Source of the DNA: an uncultured Acidimicrobiales bacterium
GTDB lineage: Bacteria > Actinomycetota > Acidimicrobiia > Acidimicrobiales > Poriferisodalaceae
NCBI GenBank assembly: GCA_905477545.1
Contig: CAJQGN010000121.1
Location: forward strand, 1-37,251
Reading direction: 5' to 3'
Length of the DNA stretch: 37,251 bases
Positions 16,296 through 22,865 of this stretch are shown here, in pieces. Every line of letters begins with the position of its first letter. Position 1 is the stretch's first letter. Below the pieces are notes generated by a model. That model did not search any database. It was not told the origin of the DNA and saw nothing but the letters and a program-made list of their open reading frames with translations. The position numbers were made by a program, and so were the translations under genes.

Positions 16296-18631
16296 CTGAA
16301 GAGATCACTTCCGATTCCTTCAGCTACCTCATCAAAACTCAAATGGCCTAGCTCAGTCCAGATATCAAAGTTGTGTTCCCCAAGATAAGCCGGAGATAAC
16401 AGATCAGTGGCAGGTCGCTTCCCGTCCCATAGAGCGGGAAACGTGTCTACAACACGTTGCCCAAAGTTGTCATGAGTAGCGGGTCGCCAGAACTGTCGGG
16501 CTTTGTGTTGTGGGTCTTGTTCAATGAGCTCTGATGCATTTTGTACTTTCCCAGCAGGAACGCCGATCTCTTGGAGCATTGACATTCCGCTATCAGAAGT
16601 TTGGTGCAATGCCCACGTGGCGACAGAATTTTCGATTTGAGTGCGATTTAATCGTCGATCATCTTCTGTGGCTAATGTCAGCGTTTTGAGATTTGGATCA
16701 CTAATTATGCGCTGAAGACTTAACCACTGAGAGTCGTTAGTCGCTGTTATAGCTAGGTATCCATCGGTAGTTGCAAAAACATTATTCGGTACATGGTCCT
16801 GAAGCCCATCTTGATTCCCATTTGGTTGAGTAACAAAGCTGTTTGATAAATAATCTAGGGCAGCTGGCCCAATAGAGTATGTGCCGATTTCGTGTTGTGA
16901 CATATCTATTTTTTGACCCTTGCCGGTTTTTTCGCGTGCGTGGAGTGCTGCCACGGTACTAAGAGCAGCGCTGAACCCCGCAAGGTGATCGTTGAGTGAG
17001 AAGCCCGATCCGATAGCTTCTTCATCGGAAAAATTGGTTAGATGAGTGATGCCTGAAAGAGCGTGAATTGTTGGAGCGTAGGAGATAACGTGTTTCCAGG
17101 GGCCATCTTGGCCACACCCGGACATGGTGACGTAAACCAATTTAGGGTTCCATTGCTGAAGGGTTTCCCAATCAAGACCCCATTTGGCAAGCACTCCGGC
17201 GCTGTAATTTTCGATTAGGATATCGCTTTTTTCGATGATTGGTTTTAAAACTTTAAGAGCTAACTCGTGCTTCATGTTTAGGGTGATGCTTCGCTTGCCA
17301 CGTCCCCACACAAAGTAAAAAGGATGATCTGGGCTGTTTACACCGGTGCTGTTGCCGTCGTTTTGAAGCCGAACCACATCGGCCCCTAACTCAGCAAGCA
17401 TTCGGGTAGCAAAAGGTCCAGCTAGAACCCAAGTTAAATCCAACACTCGAATCCCTTGGAGTGGCTTCCTTTTTTTAAGGTTCTCTACTTTTCTAGCAGT
17501 CTGAGACCAACGAGTAACTATCTCTTCAATCGGTGTATCGATAGAAGCTGGGGGTGAGGGATCAATAGCGGGAGTATCGCTAAATCGAACTAATCGAGAA
17601 GGTTGCTTTACTGTTGACCCGATCACCTTTTTGAAAAAATTTCGATGGGCGAATTGTGGACTTTCGCAAGCATCGGCGATGTTCAACACACCGCCGAAAG
17701 CAACATGATTGTTTTGTGCATCTTCCCAAAGCTCTTTTGCTTCGCGTGTTTTAACCCAATCTCGAATTGTGTCCATGGCATCATCTACATTGACGAGAAT
17801 CTGATCAACATCTTTGCCGAGCCATCGATTGCCGGCAGTGAAGCCATCATCGACCATCATCTGAAACACGTTTTCCGGCACAGGTGTAGGGGTAATCATG
17901 ACGTGTCCGGAAGAACAGGGAGCAAGGTCGTAAAGTCTAAGCCAATGAAGAGCCCCCTGCCTTTCGGCTAGTTTCGGTAACGGTAAAATATCGTCGAAAA
18001 GCCATTGCATCATTATGTTTTCAATGGACCCAGAGACTGTTTCGTGAGCCGAAACGTCAACAAGCTGACCTAGACCATCGCGTCGTGCCGCGAAAACCCC
18101 TGCGATTCCGCATAATGCAGCCATAAAACCTGAGTAGTTATATGCCTGTCGTCCCCAAAGGTTTAACGGGCGATGTGGTAGCCCTGTCACAGACAAGAAC
18201 CCGCCGAGCGCAGCAGAAGTTAAATCTGAACTTACCCAGTGAGACCTTGGGCCAGTTCGTCCGAAAGGGGTCAGTGATACCTGGACTATTTTTGGATTAT
18301 CTTTTGCGATATCGGCATGATCGATTGACAAAGATCCTAAAAAACCGGGAGGAAATGTTTCGATTATAAGATCAGCCGATGTGGTTAAAGTTTTGTAGGC
18401 GTTGATGCCGTTGGTACTTGTGAAATCGATCAGGTGCCGTTCTTTCCCGCCGTCATACCACCAATCCAATACTCCGCCACGCTCGGAGTCAGATTTGCTT
18501 TTTATAGGCTTCCCGGGTGAGCCCCTCGTTACACGAACCACATCGGCGCCGAATTCGGTGAGTAATTTTGTGCCAAAACGTCCGGAGTCGTCGGTTGCAT
18601 CAACAACTCGGAGTCCTCGAAGAGCGGTCAT
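16292..18631 (-). CDS. Tandem-fused class III CoA-transferase with a catalytically dead N-terminal half
   Basis: A 779-residue double CaiB/BaiF protein with domains at about 1-355 and 389-779. The N-terminal half opens with LRGLRVVDATDDSGRFGTK and keeps GRTGPRSHW and DGLGQLVDVS, but the catalytic position lies in LWGRQAYNYSG (158-168), with no Asp. The C-terminal half opens with LQGIRVLDLTWVLAGPFATR and has a candidate catalytic Asp548 in SLNDHLAG, 22 residues before the conserved Gly of KTGKGQ. It shares the one-active-half plan with the gene at 7914. It is transcribed leftwards and alone; no convincing ribosome binding site or -10 box was found. Confidence 0.87.
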   Translation of the reverse strand: MTALRGLRVVDATDDSGRFGTKLLTEFGADVVRVTRGSPGKPIKSKSDSERGGVLDWWYDGGKERHLIDFTSTNGINAYKTLTTSADLIIETFPPGFLGSLSIDHADIAKDNPKIVQVSLTPFGRTGPRSHWVSSDLTSAALGGFLSVTGLPHRPLNLWGRQAYNYSGFMAALCGIAGVFAARRDGLGQLVDVSAHETVSGSIENIMMQWLFDDILPLPKLAERQGALHWLRLYDLAPCSSGHVMITPTPVPENVFQMMVDDGFTAGNRWLGKDVDQILVNVDDAMDTIRDWVKTREAKELWEDAQNNHVAFGGVLNIADACESPQFAHRNFFKKVIGSTVKQPSRLVRFSDTPAIDPSPPASIDTPIEEIVTRWSQTARKVENLKKRKPLQGIRVLDLTWVLAGPFATRMLAELGADVVRLQNDGNSTGVNSPDHPFYFVWGRGKRSITLNMKHELALKVLKPIIEKSDILIENYSAGVLAKWGLDWETLQQWNPKLVYVTMSGCGQDGPWKHVISYAPTIHALSGITHLTNFSDEEAIGSGFSLNDHLAGFSAALSTVAALHAREKTGKGQKIDMSQHEIGTYSIGPAALDYLSNSFVTQPNGNQDGLQDHVPNNVFATTDGYLAITATNDSQWLSLQRIISDPNLKTLTLATEDDRRLNRTQIENSVATWALHQTSDSGMSMLQEIGVPAGKVQNASELIEQDPQHKARQFWRPATHDNFGQRVVDTFPALWDGKRPATDLLSPAYLGEHNFDIWTELGHLSFDEVAEGIGSDLFS

Positions 18632-18785
18632 GTAATTTCAATTCTTTCACGGGAATTAGATAGCTGGCCATAGAGCCAGCGGTCACGGAGTTTGGTGCCA
18701 TTAAGCATTATTGTAGGAGTTGCGTTGATTAGAGATAATTTTTACGGCCGTGTCGTACATAAGAAAATTGAGAGATTTTTGGAAT

Positions 18786-19907
18786 TTAGTTTGTAGCGCA
18801 AACAGCTGCGAGACTCGCGAGAGCAGTCCCACGACGTGGCTGTCGGATTTGATGTCTGTCTAATCCGTTCGTTACATAGCCAAATGACAAACCGCTTTGA
18901 GGATCAGCCCAAGCCAATTGCCCACCGACACCATTGTGTCCGAAACCTGCTGGCGATATAGACCTGCCTAGGCCTCTTCGATTAGTCATTCCATCGTTTC
19001 CCGCGATAATTACACCAAGCGCTCGATGAGCTGGAACACCCATTGGATCTTTTAAATTATTTCGCACAGTGCCTACCGCACTCTCAAGCATAACTGGCTC
19101 CCATAAATCTTCGGGGTTGTGAAGCAGCCCTTGATAAAACATCGCTAGGTCCTGAGCGCGCCCAAAACCACCGCCTCCAGGAACTCCTATTTCTTTGGTT
19201 TCGGGGCGATTGAAATTGATAATCGTATTGTCATTCACTTCAGAAGGAGGTAATTCTCGCACTCCAAATGCAGCTTCAAGCTCGTCAGGTGTTGCATCTC
19301 CAGGTGCTAACTGTAAGTCGACAATACCTTTCTGGTCCGTTAACGGTATTCCAAGAATTCTAGGTATACCTAAGGGGGAAGATACGCGCTGGTGAATTTC
19401 TTCACGATAATCATTACCTGTTACTTCATTGATGATTTCCGCAAGGACCCAATGCGCCGATGTTGCATGATATTCGAACTTGGTATCTGGTTCCCAGTTG
19501 AGTGTCCATTCTGCCATTCGTTTGCGACGGCTTGAAGAAGTTGTCCAGTGCCGAGGCCCCATTGGAGCATGAGGAAACCCGGATGTGTGAAGTAGAACTT
19601 GCTCGAGGGTTATCTTGTCTTTTGCGTTTTCTTCGAATTCCGTCAAATAAGAAGCGATAGTTGAATCCAGGGAAACTAAACCTTCAGTCAGTAGTTGCCA
19701 CATAGTTGCTGCCACGAATGGTTTCGTAGCGGAAAAAAAACAGTACCGACTATTTGAGCTGGCGTTACCAATGGTTTCGTTGAGGATTAGTTCGCCGCGA
19801 AACCCAAGAGCAACTTGGCAGCTGGGAAGAAGGCCGCTGTCAACATCTTGGCGACATCGGTCGACAAGTGCTTCAACATTGTTTTGGTTAATTAAGCTAT
19901 TTGGCAC
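18786..19907 (-). CDS. Beta-lactamase-family serine hydrolase (class C-like esterase)
   Basis: A 373-residue protein of the serine beta-lactamase/DD-peptidase fold, probably an esterase. The SxxK motif is SATK (Ser59-Lys62) in CFFSATKPFVAATMWQL, the tyrosine motif is Tyr146 in EYHATSAHWVLAEII, and the third motif is HNGVGG, as in EstB-type esterases. There is no signal peptide, which argues against a penicillin-binding role in the wall. The start is a GTG at 19907, since no in-frame ATG lies near. The gene reads away from the inverted repeat and candidate RNA promoter at 19940-19985, so it could share control with them. Confidence 0.85.
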   Translation of the reverse strand: MPNSLINQNNVEALVDRCRQDVDSGLLPSCQVALGFRGELILNETIGNASSNSRYCFFSATKPFVAATMWQLLTEGLVSLDSTIASYLTEFEENAKDKITLEQVLLHTSGFPHAPMGPRHWTTSSSRRKRMAEWTLNWEPDTKFEYHATSAHWVLAEIINEVTGNDYREEIHQRVSSPLGIPRILGIPLTDQKGIVDLQLAPGDATPDELEAAFGVRELPPSEVNDNTIINFNRPETKEIGVPGGGGFGRAQDLAMFYQGLLHNPEDLWEPVMLESAVGTVRNNLKDPMGVPAHRALGVIIAGNDGMTNRRGLGRSISPAGFGHNGVGGQLAWADPQSGLSFGYVTNGLDRHQIRQPRRGTALASLAAVCATN

Positions 19908-19939
19908 ATCAAAGGCATATCACTCTCAGCACAAACGTG

Positions 19940-19977
19940 CACCCTGCTTACTAAACTTGCGTTTAGTAAGCAGGGTG
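19940..19977. repeat. Perfect 17-bp inverted repeat with a 4-nt centre; candidate operator
   Basis: The left arm CACCCTGCTTACTAAAC (19940-19956) and right arm GTTTAGTAAGCAGGGTG (19961-19977) are exact reverse complements around TTGC. There is no T-run on either side, so it is unlikely to be an intrinsic terminator. It lies between the divergent serine hydrolase gene and the candidate RNA, and overlaps the -35 and spacer of the promoter proposed at 19957-19985. The core ACTAAAC/GTTTAGT resembles operators of TetR-type regulators in general form. No regulator gene is seen nearby. Confidence 0.7.
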
Positions 19978-19985
19978 ACTAAGGT
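19957..19985 (+). promoter_or_regulatory. Candidate promoter of the structured RNA
   Basis: TTGCGT (19957-19962), a 17-nt spacer and TAAGGT (19980-19985) give a sigma-70-type promoter with transcription expected from about 19992. The -10 hexamer equals those at 163-168 and 12310-12315. The inverted repeat at 19940-19977 overlaps it, so a bound protein would block it. Confidence 0.45.
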
Positions 19986-19991
19986 AGGGCT

Positions 19992-20193
19992 TGGCGTTTG
20001 GTAATTGAGTCCGAGTCATCCAGGTGCGGCTCGGCTTTTGATCCAGACATCGGCTGTTGGCATTGACTTCTGCGGAGGAGGTGTCGACGGTTAGGGGGGT
20101 ACCCAAATCTCGCATGCGCGAGGGTTACCAATACCCCAACGCACGGACAGCGATGGACGGGGCGCCTGAAATAGGCGCTCCGTCCGGCTTTTT
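19992..20193 (+). ncRNA. Candidate structured non-coding RNA of unknown family (about 200 nt)
   Basis: This stretch has no convincing coding frame, is clearly more GC-rich than its flanks, starts after a plausible promoter and ends in an intrinsic terminator. By eye it folds into a closing helix and three hairpins. Closing helix: 19994-19997 with 20139-20142, then TTGGTAATT (19998-20006) with GGTTACCAA (20123-20131). Hairpins: CCGAG/CTCGG (20011-20015 with 20030-20034), GACTTCT with AGGA and GTC (20065-20085), and CTCGC/GCGAG (20109-20113 with 20118-20122). It lacks the signatures I know for SRP RNA, RNase P, tmRNA, or the TPP and cobalamin riboswitches. A 6S-like rod or an unnamed RNA remain possible. 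I see no antiterminator strand, so a free RNA is favoured over a riboswitch of the downstream LLM gene. Confidence 0.5.
20155..20193 (+). terminator. Intrinsic terminator of the candidate RNA
   Basis: A 13-bp stem (GGACGGGGCGCCT at 20155-20167 with AGGCGCTCCGTCC at 20173-20185, one G-T pair), a 5-nt loop, then GGC and five T. It lies 72 bases before the LLM start at 20266. Confidence 0.85.
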
Positions 20194-20265
20194 GAATTCT
20201 TCTTGGTGATCCCGAGAATAAACTTTGGAGTATTGTCGCTTAAATAATCTCTGACTGGTGGACAA

Positions 20266-21213
20266 ATGAAAGAACTCAGCATGACAAAAATCGAGTTTGG
20301 CCTATCTATGCGCCGATCTGATCGAATAGCTGAACAAGCGAAAGCAATAGAGAGCCTGGGATATGACTATGCAACAACAGGGGAGCATGTTTTTTTCCAC
20401 GTACCTACCGCTAACGCATTCATTTCGTTAGCAGTAGCGGCAGGGGCCACTACTCACCTCAAATTAATGTCTACAATAACTCTTTTGCCGTTATACCCAG
20501 CAGCGCTGGCTGCGAAACAAGTAGCGGCGTTAGATGTTGCGTCGGGAGGCCGCTTTCATTTAGGAGTAGGAGTAGGTGGAGAAATACCGAAAGAATTCGA
20601 GGCGTGTGGTGTTCCGGTCAATGAACGTGGAGTCAGGACGAACGAAGCGTTAGAGGTTATGAGACGGTTATTTACCGAAGACGATGTGCATTTTGATGGA
20701 AAGTTCAACACACTATCTGGCGTTACTCTCGCCCCGAAGCCGGTTCAAAAAACTGGACCACCGATATGGGTTTCTGGTAGAAAAGAAGCGGCTTGGCGGC
20801 GGACGGCTAAGTATGGAACTGGTTGGCTTCCCTACATGTACACCCCTGAGATGTTAGAAAATTCGAATGAACAAATAAGCAAATATCGACATGATGAGGG
20901 CAACGAGGTGCCTGTCGATCCGGGCTTATTTATTTTCTTTTGCTGTCACGAAGATAATGAAAAAGCAATCGAATATGCCAATGAACGACTTTCAAAGCAA
21001 TACAACCAAGACTTCACAAAGATGATCGACAAATATGCGATTGCGGGTGATCCGGACAGATGTGTCGCTCGTTTAAAGGAATATGTAGAAGCAGGCGCAA
21101 GAACTATTATTCTGAGCGCAGCTTCACCTATGCATTACATAGAAGAAGCGGAACGTTTCATGGCAAAAGAAGTGCTGCCAAGATTTAAAGGTTTGGATCA
21201 GATGTCTAAATGA
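20266..21213 (+). CDS. LLM-class F420-dependent oxidoreductase
   Basis: A 315-residue luciferase-like enzyme (310 if the ATG at 20281 is used). GGTGGA lies 4 nt before the first ATG and mildly favours 20266. Typical features are KIEFGLSMR, ESLGYDYATTGEHV, LDVASGGRFHLGVGVGG and KEFEACGVPVNERGVR, which place it in the same F420-type subfamily as the LLM gene at 2634. It would reduce or oxidise a substrate with F420 in the cytoplasm. Its stop overlaps the ATG of the following acyl-CoA ligase by 4 nt, so the two formed an operon. The candidate RNA and its terminator lie directly upstream, which probably isolates it from readthrough. Confidence 0.85.
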   Translation: MKELSMTKIEFGLSMRRSDRIAEQAKAIESLGYDYATTGEHVFFHVPTANAFISLAVAAGATTHLKLMSTITLLPLYPAALAAKQVAALDVASGGRFHLGVGVGGEIPKEFEACGVPVNERGVRTNEALEVMRRLFTEDDVHFDGKFNTLSGVTLAPKPVQKTGPPIWVSGRKEAAWRRTAKYGTGWLPYMYTPEMLENSNEQISKYRHDEGNEVPVDPGLFIFFCCHEDNEKAIEYANERLSKQYNQDFTKMIDKYAIAGDPDRCVARLKEYVEAGARTIILSAASPMHYIEEAERFMAKEVLPRFKGLDQMSK

Positions 21214-22852
21214 GGCCTGCCAAACCATATTTTGAAACATCTCTTAGGCAGGCTCGTATAAAAGAAATGGAGCTGAACGGAGGCTGGTCAAATAGATTAT
21301 TTTTTGACTCGTTACGTTATTGGGCGAATCGGCAGCCAGACGCGATTGCAATAAAAGATAGTTTTGGTGATTTCACTTGGGACGCTTTTGTTGCGGAAGT
21401 AGAAGCTGTGAGTTGCGGCTTGCTAGAACTTGGCGTGTCTCCAGGAGTGGTGGTTCAAATACAATTACCAAATTGGCGACACTTTGTGATTAGTGTCGCC
21501 GCCGTTGAACGTATAGGCGCAGTCGTAAATCCGGTACCAACTGTTGTTCGATCGAACGAACTCGCAGTGATCAGCAAGTTAGCTCAACCTATGGTGGTTA
21601 TTACTGCTTCAAATTTTCGCGGCTTTGAATTAGCCTCTATGCATGCTCAGTTGCGGGAAGAGTGCGACTGGGTTAGAGAATTAATTGTTGTAGGGCTTGA
21701 TGCTCCGGTCAACGCTATGACTTGGGATGAGCTAGTAGAACAGGGAAGATTTTCGACTTATGATCGATCGGCCGTGGAACTGGTGACCCCAAACCCAAAT
21801 GATGTTTGCGAGTTAATTTTTACTTCTGGAACTGACGGAGATCAGAAAGGGGTAATGCATACACAGAATACTCTTAATGCAGCATCAGAGACTTTTATTT
21901 CGACTGTGTGCGAAGGGTTAACAACCAATTTCCCTGACAAAATGCCGGAAGGACTGATTTTTCATCTTGCCCTTTCGCTTGGCGACCAGACTGGCTACGT
22001 GTACGGTATTCGGGCGCCTTTGGAGTCCGGTGGGCAAATAGTGCTGCAGGATGTGTGGGATTCGAAAGAGTGTGTGAGACTCATTGAGAAACATAAAGTC
22101 CAGGTATCAATAGGGAGTACTCCATTCTTAACTGATTTGCTGGAAACTAAGAGCCTCAAGGACTCTAAACTTTCAGAGTGGAAACGTTTTGTTCATTTGG
22201 GAGCTTCGATTCCTGCACCGGTCTTGAAGAGAGCAGATGAAACGCTGCCTTGCGTGGTTTTACCGGGATGGGGAAATACTGAATGTGGTTTGCTGACGAT
22301 ATGCCAACCGATTGATTCATTAGAACGTCGGCTAAGTCATGGGTGTCCGCATCCCGGAAACCGTGTGCGGGTCGTCGATGATAAAGGATTAACAGTTCTA
22401 GACAGAGAAGGAAACCTGCAGTGTCAGGGTTCGTTTTGTTTTGTCGGCTATTCGCAAGGGCGAGAGCTAACTGAATCTTTTTGTGATGATGATTGGTTCG
22501 ATACTGGTGATCGTGCATACGTTGACTCACTGGGTTACATAAAAATTGTGACGCCAGACTCATGACCAAATAATTAGGGGGCGGAGTGAATGTTCCGGCA
22601 ACAAAAATCGGAGATGTCCTTCCTCGGTGTGAAGCAGTTGTGAAGGCAATGACAATCGGCGAGCCTGGCAATCAGTTGGGTGAAACTACTTATGCCTTTG
22701 TAATCGCAATTTATGTAAATATAGAGCCGGACGATGTGCGATCTTTCAGAGAAGAAATCAATATCCCGGAGCGCTTTTGGACGCGGTCGTTAGCTTTGGC
22801 AGAAAGCTTTCCGATGAGGCCGAGTGGGAAGGCTTAGAAATATAAACTCTAA
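21210..22852 (+). pseudogene. Disrupted acyl-CoA synthetase (AMP-dependent ligase)
   Basis: The first 451 codons (21210-22565) encode a good ANL-family ligase up to motif A7: phosphate loop TSGTDGDQKGVMHTQ, WGNTECG (A5) and DDWFDTGDRAYVDSLGYIKI. The frame then fails within motif A8: after TPDS there is a stop, DQIIRG appears in the next frame, and GGVNVPATKIGDVL in the third, with a G5 run at the second break. The C-terminal domain continues to SFPMRPSGKA, where a TAG replaces the usual Gln before KYKL. At least two frameshifts plus a nonsense codon are present. Without the C-terminal domain the protein should not complete thioester formation. The ATG overlaps the stop of the LLM gene. Base-calling errors could explain one indel but hardly all changes. 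Confidence 0.8.
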
Positions 22853-22865
22853 TCAGTGCTCTGAT

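Noticed and set aside
18663-18680. A 6-bp hairpin (GCTGGC/GCCAGC) between the third CoA-transferase and the serine hydrolase genes
   Set aside because: Short, no T-run on either strand, not placed to terminate either gene convincingly.
20194-20265. A riboswitch controlling the LLM gene at 20266
   Set aside because: A terminator is present, but I found no strand able to form an antiterminator with GGACGGGGCGCC, and no known aptamer motif. A free RNA fits better.
20091-20282. A 63-residue leftward frame inside the candidate RNA
   Set aside because: It spans the terminator and has no family resemblance, no start signal and a composition explained by the GC-rich RNA region.
22586-22837. A separate 83-residue gene after the acyl-CoA ligase
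   Set aside because: Its sequence is the C-terminal domain of the ligase in another frame (VNVPATKIGDVL to PSGK), so it is part of the pseudogene.
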